A stretch of 64,000 bases of DNA from Streptomyces malaysiense (GCF_000980885.2 NZ_LBDA02000057.1:1-64000), one strand, 5' to 3'; counted from the first letter of the stretch, positions 32,908-42,332 are shown. Numbers and translations are program-made. Notes: generated by a model not told the origin, from the letters alone.

Positions 32908-33915
32908 GTGCTAGCCACGTCCGCCCGCCTGCTGGGCCTGCTGAACCTCCTGTCCGCCCGCCCCTCGTGGACCTGTGCCGAACTGGCCCGGTCCCTGGAG
33001 GTCACCGACCGCACGGTCCGCCGGGACGTCGCCCGCCTGCGTGAACTCGGCTACTCCGTCGACTCCGAGGCGGGCCCCTGGGGCGGCTACCGGCTGCGTC
33101 CCGGATCCCGGGTGCCCCCGCTGATCCTGGACGACGAGGAGGCGCTGGCCGTCGCGGTCGGTCTCGGCGAGGCGGCCCTGAACCGCGCCCTGGGCAGCGA
33201 CCAGGCCGCCCTGTCGGCCCTGCTGAAACTCCGTTCGGTGCTGCCGATCCGCATCGCGAAGCGCCTGGGCGAACTGGACGACGCCCTCGTGCTGCTCCCC
33301 GGGGCGCGCGGCTCGGGGGTCAGCCCCGGGTTGCTGCTGGAGCTGGCGGCCGTGTGCCGGCGGGCGGAACGGGCCCGGCTGTCGTACACGGACGCCGAGG
33401 GCAGGTCCACGGTCCGGGACATCGACCCGTACCGGCTGGTCCACACGGGCAGGCTCTGGTACCTCGTCGCGCGGGACGTGGCGCGCGGCCGGTGGCGCAC
33501 CTTCCGCGCGGACCGAGTCGACCGCCTCCAGCCCACCGGCCGGCCCGCCGACCTCGGTGACCCCCCGGACCCGGCCCACCTGGTCTCCCGCAACATCGCG
33601 AACGGCCCCTACCCCCTGTCCGCCACCGTCCGCCTGCCCGTCCCCCTGGACCGGGCCCTCAGCCTGGTCCCCGCGACGGTCGGCACCCACCGCCCGGACG
33701 GCCCCGACGCGACCCTGGTCGACATCGGGGGCGCCGACGCGGACGGCCTGGCGCGCTATCTGCTGGGGCTGGGGACACCGCTGCGGGTCCTGGCACCGGA
33801 CGTGGTGCGGGAGGCCCTGGTACGGCGGGCACGGGAACTGGCGGACGACAACGCCGGCGGCTCCGGTGCGGAGGCCGCCGGCGAACCGGTCACCGAGGCC
33901 CACCCGGGGCCCTAG
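32908..33915 (+). CDS. YafY/WYL-domain transcriptional regulator
   Basis: A 335-residue regulator with an N-terminal DeoR-type HTH (RLLGLLNLLSARPSWTCAEL, SLEVTDRTVRRDVARLRELG), a central WYL domain (about 145-215; RDIDPYRLVHTGRLWYLVAR) and a WCX C-terminus. WYL regulators sense ligands such as nucleotides or ssDNA and often act as DNA-damage or defence regulators; here the divergent VOC gene is the likely target. GTG 32908 has GGGGGA 8 nt upstream. It ends 5 bp from argS, convergently. Confidence 0.9.
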   Translation: MLATSARLLGLLNLLSARPSWTCAELARSLEVTDRTVRRDVARLRELGYSVDSEAGPWGGYRLRPGSRVPPLILDDEEALAVAVGLGEAALNRALGSDQAALSALLKLRSVLPIRIAKRLGELDDALVLLPGARGSGVSPGLLLELAAVCRRAERARLSYTDAEGRSTVRDIDPYRLVHTGRLWYLVARDVARGRWRTFRADRVDRLQPTGRPADLGDPPDPAHLVSRNIANGPYPLSATVRLPVPLDRALSLVPATVGTHRPDGPDATLVDIGGADADGLARYLLGLGTPLRVLAPDVVREALVRRARELADDNAGGSGAEAAGEPVTEAHPGP

Positions 33916-33920
33916 CGGGA

Positions 33921-35702
33921 TCAGAGCTTGTCGGGGGTCCTGATGCCCAGCAGGGACATGCCCCGGTGCAGGGTGCGGGCCGTGAGGTCGACCAGGAAGA
34001 GGCGGTTCTCGGTCCGGGCGGGGGTGTCGGCCTTCAGGACCGGGCACTGGTCGTAGAAGGTCGTCAGGTGCGAGGCCAGCTGGTAGAGGTAGGCGGCCAG
34101 CTTGTGCGGCTCGTAGGAGGCGGCCACGTCCAGGACCGTCTCGGCGAACTGGTCCAGGTGCAGGCCCAGCGCGCGCTCCGCCGGGGCCAGTTCCAGCTCC
34201 GGGTGGGCGGCGGGGCGGGCCTCGCCGGCCTTGCGGAGGATGGACTGGATACGGGCGTAGGCGTACTGGAGGTAGACGGACGTGTCGCCGTTCAGCGAGA
34301 CCATCTGGTCCAGGTCGAACTTGTAGTCCCGCACCGCCGACGTCGACAGGTCCGCGTACTTGACCGCGCCGATGCCGACGTACCGGCCGTTCTCCTCGAT
34401 CTCCCGCTCGGTCAGGCCCACCTTCTCGGCCTTGTCCCGGACCACGGCCGTGGCACGGTCGACCGCCTCGTCCAGCAGGTCCTGGAGCTTGACGGTCTCG
34501 CCGGCACGCGTCTTGAACGGCTTGCCGTCCTTGCCCAGCACCGTGCCGAAGGCCAGCTGGACCGCGGTCACGTCCTCGTTCAGCCAGCCGGCGCGGCGGG
34601 CCGTCTCGAAGACCATGCGGAAGTGCAGGGCCTGGCGGGCGTCCACCACGTACAGCAGGGTGTTCGCCTTGAGGTTGAAGACGCGGTCGCGGATGGCGGA
34701 GAGGTCGGTGGCCGCGTAGCCGTAGCCGCCGTCGGACTTCTGGACGATCAGCGGGACCGGGTTGCCCTCCGGGCCCTTGATGTCGTCGAAGAAGACGCAG
34801 AGCGCGCCCTCGGAGCGGACGGCGACGCCGGACTCCTCCAGGAGGCGGCAGGTCTCGGCCAGCATGTCGTTGTACCCGGACTCGCCGACGATGTCGGGGT
34901 CGCGGACCTCCATGTCCAGCTTCTCGAAGACGGAGAAGAAGTAGATCTTCGACTCGTCCACGAACTTCTGCCAGATGGCCAGCGTGTGCGGGTCGCCGGC
35001 CTGGAGGTCGACCACCCGGCGGCGGGCGCGGGTCTTGAACTCCTCGTCGGAGTCGAAGAGTTTGCGGGCCGTCTTGTAGAGGCGGTCCAGGTTGGACATG
35101 GCCTCCTCGCCGGAAGCCGCGGTGTCCTCGGCGGACGCCTTGTGGTCCAGCTCGTGCGGGTGCTCGTCCAGGTACTGGATGAGCATGCCGAACTGGGTGC
35201 CCCAGTCGCCGATGTGGTGGCGGCGGATCACGGTCTCGCCGGTGAACTCCAGCAGCTGGACGACCGAGTCGCCGATCACCGCGGAGCGCAGATGGCCGAC
35301 GTGCATCTCCTTGGCCACGTTCGGCTGGGCGTAGTCGATCACCGTGGTGCCCGGGTGCGCGGCGTACGGCACCCCGAGGCGGCCGGTCCCGTCCGCGTAG
35401 CGCGCGGCGAGGTTCTCGGTGATCGCCCGGTCGGAGACGGTGATGTTGAGGAAGCCGGGGCCGGAGACCTCGACGTCCTGGATCACCGCACCGGTGGCCA
35501 CCCGGGAGACGACCTGCGTGGCCAGCTCCCGCGGGTTCGACTTCGCCTTCTTGGCAAGGGCCAGGATCCCGTTGGCCTGGTAGTCGGCCCGGTCGCTTCG
35601 TCGCAGCAGCGGGTCCGCGCCGGCGGCCTCCGGCAGGGTGGCCGAGAGGGCGGACGCGAGCTGCTGCTGGACGGAGTCGCTGAGGGACGTGACCGAGGCC
35701 AT
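33921..35702 (-). CDS. argS: Arginyl-tRNA synthetase
   Basis: A 593-residue class I synthetase charging tRNA(Arg). The N-terminal ArgRS-specific domain covers residues 1-115; the HIGH-type motif is KEMHVGHLRSAVIGD near 138-152; the catalytic core includes VYVVDARQALHFRM-like and FGTVLGKDGKPFKTR near 375-400 (ArgRS typically lacks a canonical KMSKS); the C-terminal anticodon-binding DALR domain covers about 470-593. It is divergent from lysS across 210 bp. Confidence 0.97.
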   Translation of the reverse strand: MASVTSLSDSVQQQLASALSATLPEAAGADPLLRRSDRADYQANGILALAKKAKSNPRELATQVVSRVATGAVIQDVEVSGPGFLNITVSDRAITENLAARYADGTGRLGVPYAAHPGTTVIDYAQPNVAKEMHVGHLRSAVIGDSVVQLLEFTGETVIRRHHIGDWGTQFGMLIQYLDEHPHELDHKASAEDTAASGEEAMSNLDRLYKTARKLFDSDEEFKTRARRRVVDLQAGDPHTLAIWQKFVDESKIYFFSVFEKLDMEVRDPDIVGESGYNDMLAETCRLLEESGVAVRSEGALCVFFDDIKGPEGNPVPLIVQKSDGGYGYAATDLSAIRDRVFNLKANTLLYVVDARQALHFRMVFETARRAGWLNEDVTAVQLAFGTVLGKDGKPFKTRAGETVKLQDLLDEAVDRATAVVRDKAEKVGLTEREIEENGRYVGIGAVKYADLSTSAVRDYKFDLDQMVSLNGDTSVYLQYAYARIQSILRKAGEARPAAHPELELAPAERALGLHLDQFAETVLDVAASYEPHKLAAYLYQLASHLTTFYDQCPVLKADTPARTENRLFLVDLTARTLHRGMSLLGIRTPDKL

Positions 35703-35912
35703 AGGTGAGGTGCCGTTCTCCTCGTGGGGATGGATAGTCACGCCCAGTATTCCATGGGGGGCCAAGCGGATTTTCCGGTCCGCCGGTGAACGCGCGTCCC
35801 GGTGAGCGCGTCCCACGCGTTGAAAAGGCGTTTTCGCGGAAGTGGTCCCGCCTGGGACAATGGAGCGGCCAGCCGTGCGACCGCAGCGGCTGCCCGATGG
35901 AGAAAGAAGGAC

Positions 35913-37652
35913 GTGCCGATCGTGGCTCAGAGCACCGAGACCACCGACTGGGTCTCCCGTTTCGCGGATGAGGTCATCGAGGAGTCGGAGCGCCGGGCCC
36001 CGGGCAAACCGGTCGTCGTCGCGTCCGGTCTCTCCCCCTCGGGCCCCATCCACCTGGGCAACCTGCGCGAGGTCATGACCCCGCACCTGGTCGCCGACGA
36101 GATCCGCCGTCGGGGGCACCAGGTCCGGCACCTGATCTCCTGGGACGACTACGACCGCTACCGCAAGGTCCCGGCGGGCATCGCGGGCGTGGACGAGTCC
36201 TGGGCCGAGCACATCGGCAAGCCGCTCACCTCGGTGCCGGCCCCGAAGGGCTCGGCGTACCCGAACTGGGCGGAGCACTTCAAGGCCGCGATGGTCCGGT
36301 CGCTGGCCGAGATGGGCGTCGAGTTCGACGGCATCAGCCAGACCGCGCAGTACACCTCGGGCGTCTACCGCGAGCAGGTCCTGCACGCGATGAAGCACCG
36401 CGGCGACATCGACGCGATCCTCGCGCAGTACCGCACCAGGCCCAAGGTCAAGAAGCAGCAGCAGAAGGCCGTGGACGAGGCCGAGCTGGAGGCCGAGGAG
36501 GGCTCCGGCGCGGCGGCCGAGGACGACGGCTCCGCCGGCGGCGCCGGGTACTTCCCGTACAAGCCGTACTGCGGCGGCTGCGCGAAGGACCTGACGACCG
36601 TCACCTCGTACGACGACGACACCACCGAGCTGTCGTACGTCTGCGGCGAGTGCGGGTTCAAGGAGACCGTCCGGCTGAGCGAGTTCAACCGCGGCAAGCT
36701 GGTCTGGAAGGTCGACTGGCCGATGCGCTGGGCCTACGAGGGCGTGGTCTTCGAGCCCAGCGGTGTCGACCACTCCTCCCCGGGGTCGTCCTTCCAGGTG
36801 GGCGGGCAGATCGTCGGCATCTTCGGCGGCGAGCAGCCCATCGGCCCGATGTACGCGTTCGTCGGCATCTCCGGCATGGCCAAGATGTCGTCCTCGCGCG
36901 GTGGCGTGCCCACCCCGGGCGACGCGCTGAAGATCATGGAGCCGCAGCTGTTGCGCTGGCTGTACGCCCGCCGCAGGCCCAACCAGTCCTTCAAGATCGC
37001 CTTCGACCAGGAGATCCAGCGGCTCTACGACGAGTGGGACAAGCTCGCCGCGAAGGTCGCCGACGGGTCCGCGCTGCCGGGTGACGTGGCCGCGTACACC
37101 CGCGCGGTCGGCACGGCCGCCGCCGAGCTGCCGAAGACGCCGCGTCCGCTGCCGTACCGCACGCTCGCGTCCGTCGCCGACATCACGGCCGGGCACGAGG
37201 ACCAGGCCCTGCGCATCCTCTCCGAGCTGGACCCGCGGAGCCCGCTGTCCTCGCTGGACCAGGCCCGGCCGCGCTACGACAAGGCCGAGGCGTGGATCAA
37301 CACGCACGTGCCCGCCGACCAGCGGACCATCGTGCGCGCGGAGCCGGACGCCGAACTGCTGAAGTCGCTGGACGAGGCGTCCCAGCGGTCCGTGCGGCTG
37401 CTGCTCGACGGCCTCGCCGAGCACTGGTCCCTGGACGGCCTGACGCACCTCGTCTACGGCGTGCCGAAGGTGCAGGCCGGCTTCTCGGCGGACGCGACGC
37501 CCAAGGAGCTGCCGCCGGAGATCAAGACCGCCCAGCGGATGTTCTTCGCGCTGCTGTACCAGCTGCTGGTGGGCCGCGACACCGGTCCCCGGCTGCCCAC
37601 GCTGCTGCTCGCGGTGGGGCAGGAGCGGGTCCGGGCGCTGCTCGGGGAGTGA
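35913..37652 (+). CDS. lysS: Class I lysyl-tRNA synthetase
   Basis: A 579-residue archaeal-type (class I) LysRS. The HIGH motif is SGLSPSGPIHLGNLRE near residues 33-48, the KMSKS motif is AKMSSSRGG near residue 326, and a zinc-ribbon-like insert with two CxxC pairs (CGGCAKD, CGECGFK) lies near 220-250. Streptomyces often carry both class I and class II LysRS; only the class I gene is here. GTG 35913 (GGAG 10 nt upstream) or GTG 35922 can serve as start. Confidence 0.95.
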   Translation: MPIVAQSTETTDWVSRFADEVIEESERRAPGKPVVVASGLSPSGPIHLGNLREVMTPHLVADEIRRRGHQVRHLISWDDYDRYRKVPAGIAGVDESWAEHIGKPLTSVPAPKGSAYPNWAEHFKAAMVRSLAEMGVEFDGISQTAQYTSGVYREQVLHAMKHRGDIDAILAQYRTRPKVKKQQQKAVDEAELEAEEGSGAAAEDDGSAGGAGYFPYKPYCGGCAKDLTTVTSYDDDTTELSYVCGECGFKETVRLSEFNRGKLVWKVDWPMRWAYEGVVFEPSGVDHSSPGSSFQVGGQIVGIFGGEQPIGPMYAFVGISGMAKMSSSRGGVPTPGDALKIMEPQLLRWLYARRRPNQSFKIAFDQEIQRLYDEWDKLAAKVADGSALPGDVAAYTRAVGTAAAELPKTPRPLPYRTLASVADITAGHEDQALRILSELDPRSPLSSLDQARPRYDKAEAWINTHVPADQRTIVRAEPDAELLKSLDEASQRSVRLLLDGLAEHWSLDGLTHLVYGVPKVQAGFSADATPKELPPEIKTAQRMFFALLYQLLVGRDTGPRLPTLLLAVGQERVRALLGE

Positions 37653-37663
37653 CGCACGCGTGA

Positions 37664-37695
37664 GTGAGGGGCCCTCCCGCCGGAGGGCCCCTCAC
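37664..37695. terminator. Bidirectional terminator after lysS
   Basis: A perfect 14-bp stem (GTGAGGGGCCCTCC, 37664-37677, with 37682-37695) and a CGCC loop, between the convergent lysS and MauE-like genes. Confidence 0.85.
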
Positions 37696-37702
37696 CCATG
37701 TA

Positions 37703-38566
37703 TCAGGCGAGCAGATCCACCGGGACCGGTTCGTCGGTCCGGTCGTCGATCAAGGTGACCCGGACCGCCGGCCGGTCGGTGGTGTCCTTCGTCGCGCGCG
37801 GGTCCAGCGCGAACAGCACGGTGACCGGGCGTGCCGCGCCACCGGGCTCGTGCACCCCCGCGAACTGGAGGAAGCGCCAGCCGTCGGCCTCCCAGTGGTC
37901 GATCAGCCCGGAACGGACGACCGGCGCGGCGGCGACCCAGGCCAGTGAGCGCTCCAGCAGTTCGACGGAGGCGGCCACCGGCACCTCCTCGTCCCGGCCG
38001 GTGCCGAGCGGATGCCCGAAGACCCGCAGCCGGGTCCTGCGCAGCGGGACCAGCCACAGCTGGTCCAGGTCGCTGGAGAACGCGGCCAGGACGGCCGTGG
38101 CGACGACGAGGAGGGCGAGCGAGGCCACCGGATGCCGGGCGGCCTGGGTCCACCAGGCGGTCCGGGCCCCGGCGGCCGCGGCACCGCCCACCACGACCAG
38201 GCCCGCGCGGACGAAGGCCCGCCAGGTGATCGGCCCGTCGGCGCGGGCGGTGCAGCCGCAGGACGACTCCGGGGCGGTGGCGCGGGCGTACCCGAGGTAG
38301 CCGAGGAAGCCGGCGCCCAGGACGGCCGCGGCGATCCCGGGGAGGACGGTGGCCGGTGCGGCCAGCAGGCCCGCGGCCACGACGAGTTCCACCGCGCCGG
38401 TGACCCGCAGGGCCCGGGTGGCGCGGCGGCCGTCGTTCAGGACGCGGACCAGGACGGTGCCGGCCGCCTGCCCGGCGACCCGCCTCCCGAACGCCTTGCC
38501 CGCGCCGGTGGCGGCGAGCAGGACGCCGAGCAGCAGGGGCGCGAGGTCCGTGGTGAGCGATGCCAT
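37703..38566 (-). CDS. MauE/DoxX-like redox-associated membrane protein
   Basis: A 287-residue membrane protein. Four to five transmembrane helices lie in residues 1-185 (LLLGVLLAATGAGKAFG, ELVVAAGLLAAPATVLPGIA, LASLALLVVATAVLAAF-like), with the MauE-type SSCGCTARADG motif near residue 102 in a loop after helix four. About 100 soluble residues follow at the C-terminus. MauE-type proteins help form disulfides in secreted Cys-rich subunits (methylamine dehydrogenase). It is last in a tight three-gene operon with a 16-Cys protein, which fits that role here (inference). Confidence 0.82.
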   Translation of the reverse strand: MASLTTDLAPLLLGVLLAATGAGKAFGRRVAGQAAGTVLVRVLNDGRRATRALRVTGAVELVVAAGLLAAPATVLPGIAAAVLGAGFLGYLGYARATAPESSCGCTARADGPITWRAFVRAGLVVVGGAAAAGARTAWWTQAARHPVASLALLVVATAVLAAFSSDLDQLWLVPLRRTRLRVFGHPLGTGRDEEVPVAASVELLERSLAWVAAAPVVRSGLIDHWEADGWRFLQFAGVHEPGGAARPVTVLFALDPRATKDTTDRPAVRVTLIDDRTDEPVPVDLLA

Positions 38567-38583
38567 CGAAAGATCCCCCCGCC

Positions 38584-39192
38584 TCAGTGCCCGACGCTGA
38601 TGCGGGCGATGTCCACGCTGTCGTCCGCGGGCCGCCAGGCGCCGAGCACCTGGGCGTGGTGCCCGATCTTGAGCTGGGAGAGGTCGGAGGTGAGCGCGCC
38701 GCCGCGGAAGGACGCGGTGGTGCGCTTCGCCACGATGCGGCCGACCAGGGTGTTGCGGCCGTGGCTCAGGTGCAGCCGGGAGCGCTCGATGCCGCGGACG
38801 GTGACGTAGAGGTTGACGATGTTCACCCAGACCGCGTCGGCGGCCACGCTGCCGTCGGGCATCTCGACGCCCCGCGCGTACAGGCCGTCGCCGGTCTCGA
38901 CGGCCTCGGCGGTGACGGTCTCCAGCTTCCAGACGCTGGTGGCGTTGGTGAGCCGGACGAGCCGGTGCGTGCCGTCGGACTCGACGACGTCGAGGGTGCT
39001 GCCCTTGATCCGGCTGACGCGGCCGTCGACGAACGACGACCGGGACACCGCCGGGTCCAGGGAGGGCATGGGGGCGGCGAAGGCGGCGTCCGCGTCCAGG
39101 CCGCCGAGCGCGGAGGCGCCCACGATGGTGGCGCCGCCGAGGGCGGCGCTGGTCAGGACGGAGCGGCGGTCGATGCCGTGGCGTCCGGTCAT
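38584..39192 (-). CDS. Tat-type secreted protein of unknown function
   Basis: A 202-residue protein with a twin-arginine-like leader (GIDRRSVLTSAALGGATIVG, residues 6-25) and a likely cut near residues 38-40. The mature part is beta-rich with SRIKGSTLDVVESDGTHRLV and GVEMPDGSVAADAVWVNIVN, reminiscent of DUF5666-like OB/beta-barrel repeats that occur in exported proteins; this is tentative. It has no cysteines in the mature part. It sits between the 16-Cys gene (13 bp) and the MauE-like gene (17 bp). Confidence 0.75.
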   Translation of the reverse strand: MTGRHGIDRRSVLTSAALGGATIVGASALGGLDADAAFAAPMPSLDPAVSRSSFVDGRVSRIKGSTLDVVESDGTHRLVRLTNATSVWKLETVTAEAVETGDGLYARGVEMPDGSVAADAVWVNIVNLYVTVRGIERSRLHLSHGRNTLVGRIVAKRTTASFRGGALTSDLSQLKIGHHAQVLGAWRPADDSVDIARISVGH

Positions 39193-39205
39193 GGCGGGTT
39201 CCTCC

Positions 39206-39628
39206 TCACTCGTAGATGTAGACGGGAAGCAGGCCGGAGCTGAGGCTGCCGATGGCCGAGAAGGCCGCCGGGGTCAGGTCGATGACCCGGTGGGTGCGGC
39301 ACGCGCCGTTGCAGCAGGTCTGCTCGCCGCACCACATCTGGGTGTTGGGGCCGCAGTCGGCGAGGGTGACGCAGACGGCGGCGCCGGAGCACTGGTGCTT
39401 GACCTTCACGACCGAACCGCAGCCGCGTCTGGGCATGTTCTCGCCGCAGGCCGCCGGGTCGGTGACGCTCCAGCAGGCCGCCGTCAGGTTGGGCCAGGCG
39501 GCCATGTTCTTGCCGGACTGGCAGGTGCCGCAGGCGCCGGTGCCGGTGCTGCCGCAGGGGCCCCAGGAACTGCCGCAGCAGAACCAGGAGGTCTCGCCCG
39601 CCCACAGGCTGGTGGATCCGCAAGCCAT
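39206..39628 (-). CDS. Cysteine-rich double-psi beta-barrel-like protein
   Basis: A 140-residue protein with 16 cysteines (CC pairs at the start and near the end). The C-terminal half (GCGSVVKVKHQCSGAAVC, VTLADCGPNT, then RVIDLTPAAFSAIGSLSSGL and LPVYI) follows the double-psi beta-barrel pattern of RlpA/barwin/expansin proteins: a conserved D-x-GP, then IDLTPAAF and a final strand. No signal peptide is visible although so many Cys suggest an oxidised, exported protein. It is first of the three-gene operon with a Tat protein and a MauE-like disulfide helper. ATG 39628 is chosen; an upstream extension adds a basic, unlike stretch. Confidence 0.72.
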   Translation of the reverse strand: MACGSTSLWAGETSWFCCGSSWGPCGSTGTGACGTCQSGKNMAAWPNLTAACWSVTDPAACGENMPRRGCGSVVKVKHQCSGAAVCVTLADCGPNTQMWCGEQTCCNGACRTHRVIDLTPAAFSAIGSLSSGLLPVYIYE

Positions 39629-39776
39629 TGCTGTTTCCCTTCGTCGAACGGTGCGAATTGACCGGTGCATGACAAAAGAGAGGCGAAAGTACTGTGCGGG
39701 AAGGTGCGTTGGCGCAAGCCATGATGCTCGCTGCTACGCGCGTTGGCCAGGGGGTGTGCCGTGACGGGTGGGGTTT

Positions 39777-39804
39777 CGTGGGCCGCTCCGGGGAACGGCC
39801 CACG
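39777..39804 (-). terminator. Terminator after the DUF2637 gene
   Basis: CGTGGGCCG (39777-39785) pairs with CGGCCCACG (39796-39804), loop of 10. It lies 5 bp after the DUF2637 stop on the minus strand. Confidence 0.6.
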
Positions 39805-39809
39805 GGGCG

Positions 39810-41261
39810 TCAGGCGATGTGGTCCTCCTCCAGCTCCGCCGAGTGGCGCTGCTGGAAGCGGGTGGCGAGGGACTTCAGCTCGGTGGGGCTGAGCTGGGTG
39901 CCGTACGTCGCCTGGATGTTCTCGCCCAGGATGTGGGCCGTGGGGTAACTGCCGTCTATCGACTGCCGGAACACCTGGTAGAAGGCGTCCTCGTCCGGTT
40001 CGGCGGCGGGGGTGCCGCCGCCCCCGCCCAGTTCGCGGGTGCGGTTGGGGCCGACCGGGATGGGGAAGCTGCCGGTCTCCTCGGGGGAGGGCTGCTGGAA
40101 CCGCTCCGGGGGCTGGCCCTCGTACCAGTCCTCGTACTGCTCCTCCGGGTAGTACTGGGGATCCGGCGGCGGCTCGAAGGCGGGGTCGTACCCACCGTGG
40201 TACTCGACCTCCCGCGGCGACTGGAACCAGGGGCTCTGCTCGTCCTGCGGAGGGACCTCGGGGCTCTGGGGGGCCTGGGGGCTCTCGGGGTCCTGAGGCC
40301 GCTGGGCGGGCTGGGGCGCGGATGCCGGCGCGGCCTTCGCGGGGGCTCCGGCCCGCACGGCGGCCGTGGCGCCCGGGGCCGCGCCGGGGGCGGGAGCCGC
40401 GGCGGTCGCCGGGTCCGCGGCGGCGGTGACCGGAGCGGCGGCCGGGTCCGTGGTGGTGGCCGGCGCCGCGGTGCCTTTGCCCGCGACCGGTATCGCGCCC
40501 GCCGTCGCCGCCGCTCCCGCGGTCAGTTCCGGCGTCGGAGCCTTCGGGGCCGTCGGCGCCAGGAGTACCGGCTCGATCCCCGCCGCCAGCAGGCCCGAGG
40601 GGGCCGTCTCGGCGAGCGGGACGCCGTAGCGCGCCAGGCGCAGCGGCATCAGGGACTCCACCGGGGCCTTGCGCCGCCAGGCGCGGCCGAAGCGGGAGCG
40701 CAGGCGGGCCTGGTAGACGAGGCGCTCCTGCTCCAGCTTGATGACCTGCTCGTAGGAGCGCAGCTCCCAGAGCTTCATCCGGCGCCACAGCAGGAACGTG
40801 GGCAGCGGGGAGAGCAGCCAGCGGGTGAGCCGGACGCCCTCCATGTGCTTGTCGGCCGTGATGTCCGCGATCCGGCCGATGGCGTGCCGGGCCGCCTCGA
40901 CGGCGACGACGAACAGGATCGGGATCACCGCGTGCATGCCGACGCCGAGCGGGTCGGGCCACGCGGTCGCGCCGTTGAAGGCGATCGTCGCCGCCGTCAG
41001 CAGCCAGGCGGCCTGGCGCAGCAGCGGGAAGGGGATGCGGATCCAGGTCAGCAGCAGGTCCAGGGCCAGCAGGACGCAGATGCCCGCGTCGATGCCGACC
41101 GGGAACACGTAGGCGAAGTTCCCGAAGCCCTTCTTCAGGGCCAGCTCACGGACGGCCGCGTACGAACCGGCGAAGCCGATCCCCGCGATGATCAGGGCGC
41201 CGCCCACGACCACGCCGATGAGTGTCCGGTGCATCCGAGTCAGCTGCGGTGGCGCGGCCAC
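39810..41261 (-). CDS. DUF2637 membrane protein with Pro/Ala-rich tail
   Basis: A 483-residue protein. The N-terminal 135 residues hold four to five transmembrane helices (LIGVVVGGALIIAGIGFAGS, VGIDAGICVLLALDLLLTW, AVIPILFVVAVEAARHAIG) typical of DUF2637, a family shared with plasmid spread (Spd-like) proteins. A basic helical stretch (150-215) is followed by a long Ala/Pro/Gln-rich disordered region and a conserved end (SYPTAHILGENIQATYGTQL). GTG 41261 has GGGAGGGGAG upstream. Function unknown; a transfer or developmental role is only inference. Confidence 0.85.
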   Translation of the reverse strand: MAAPPQLTRMHRTLIGVVVGGALIIAGIGFAGSYAAVRELALKKGFGNFAYVFPVGIDAGICVLLALDLLLTWIRIPFPLLRQAAWLLTAATIAFNGATAWPDPLGVGMHAVIPILFVVAVEAARHAIGRIADITADKHMEGVRLTRWLLSPLPTFLLWRRMKLWELRSYEQVIKLEQERLVYQARLRSRFGRAWRRKAPVESLMPLRLARYGVPLAETAPSGLLAAGIEPVLLAPTAPKAPTPELTAGAAATAGAIPVAGKGTAAPATTTDPAAAPVTAAADPATAAAPAPGAAPGATAAVRAGAPAKAAPASAPQPAQRPQDPESPQAPQSPEVPPQDEQSPWFQSPREVEYHGGYDPAFEPPPDPQYYPEEQYEDWYEGQPPERFQQPSPEETGSFPIPVGPNRTRELGGGGGTPAAEPDEDAFYQVFRQSIDGSYPTAHILGENIQATYGTQLSPTELKSLATRFQQRHSAELEEDHIA

Positions 41262-41352
41262 TCGTACTCCCCTCCCGTTGCCTGTTGTTGCGCGCAACAG
41301 GGTGGCACACGTATGCGGCGCACGCGCCGCCGGTCGGCGTAAGCCCGTTCGG

Positions 41353-42204
41353 TCAGCTCTTCTTGGCGGACGCGGACGACGAGGGGCTGCCGGTCGGCTT
41401 CGTGGACGGGTCGGCGGACGAACTCCCGGACCCGCCCGCGCTGTTGGCGGAGGAAACCGAGCTCACGGCCTCCTTGAGGGCCTTCTCCGCGGACTTGGCG
41501 AGGCCATCGGCGTCGGGGGTCTTGTCGCCCGCGAGACCGGCGCCGTTGTAGTCGAGGGTGACCACGACGTTCTCGACCCGTGCCACGAGGGTCTCCTGCT
41601 TGAAGAGGCCCTCCTTCTTGCTCAGGTCGTAGCGCACGGACGTCGCCTCGTCGCCGGTGCCGGACACCGGGACGACCTTGGTGTTCTTGGCGCCGCCCAC
41701 CGACCGGGCGTCCTTGACCTGGTTGGTGAAGTACGTGTGCGCCTGGGTGTTGCCCGAGCCGCGGGCGGCGTCGGAGTCGAAGCGCAGCAGGGAGACGTTC
41801 AGCCAGCGGAACTGGGAGCCCTTGACACCGTTGTTGCTCAGGCTGCTCCAGGAGCAGGAGGCACGGGAGGACGGGTCGTCCGAACCGCCCTTCTTGCCCG
41901 ACTTGCCGGCCTTCGGCACCATGTCGCCCAGCGTCTTGGACGACAGCGCCTTGCACGCGTTCGGCAGCGTCTTGTACGCCGCCGGCGCCGGCGTCGGGGA
42001 GGAACTGGCGGACGGCGACGCGCTGTCGCCCGCCGGCTTGGAGGCGCTGGTGCCGTCGCTCTTGGGCTTGGAATCGCCGGAGTCCGAGGAGCAGGCCGCG
42101 GTGATCAGTACCGCGGGGACCGCTGCCGCGCAGACAAGGGCACGGCGCAGACGCCTGTTTCGCTGTTCCAGCCGGGCACGGTCGTCTCGCTTGACTCGCT
42201 GCAT
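41353..42204 (-). CDS. DUF3558 lipoprotein
   Basis: A 283-residue lipoprotein: basic N-terminus, hydrophobic segment and lipobox ITAC near residue 38, a Ser/Lys/Asp/Pro-rich linker, then a DUF3558 domain (about 75-265) with LPNACKALSSKTLGDMVPKA at its start and conserved Cys (SRASCSWSS). DUF3558 proteins are exported and of unknown function. ATG 42204 is preceded by AAGGAACC; ATG 42219 is an alternative giving five more residues. It and the next gene are tandem paralogues. Confidence 0.87.
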   Translation of the reverse strand: MQRVKRDDRARLEQRNRRLRRALVCAAAVPAVLITAACSSDSGDSKPKSDGTSASKPAGDSASPSASSSPTPAPAAYKTLPNACKALSSKTLGDMVPKAGKSGKKGGSDDPSSRASCSWSSLSNNGVKGSQFRWLNVSLLRFDSDAARGSGNTQAHTYFTNQVKDARSVGGAKNTKVVPVSGTGDEATSVRYDLSKKEGLFKQETLVARVENVVVTLDYNGAGLAGDKTPDADGLAKSAEKALKEAVSSVSSANSAGGSGSSSADPSTKPTGSPSSSASAKKS

Positions 42205-42332
42205 GGTTCCTTCACTCATGACGCTCGGTGTTCGTGCGGGTTCCTGCGGGGCCCCACCGTACGCGGTGAAGGAGCTGTGCGGTTTCCGTCCGGGATCTTT
42301 GCGCGCAGGGGCGCGAGGGGCCGCGGGGTGGA

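Noticed and set aside
35703..37448. A very long minus-strand open frame running from argS back across lysS (33921-37448)
   Set aside because: High GC keeps the antisense strand open. The upstream part matches nothing and lies opposite a clear lysS; argS begins at its own ATG 35702.
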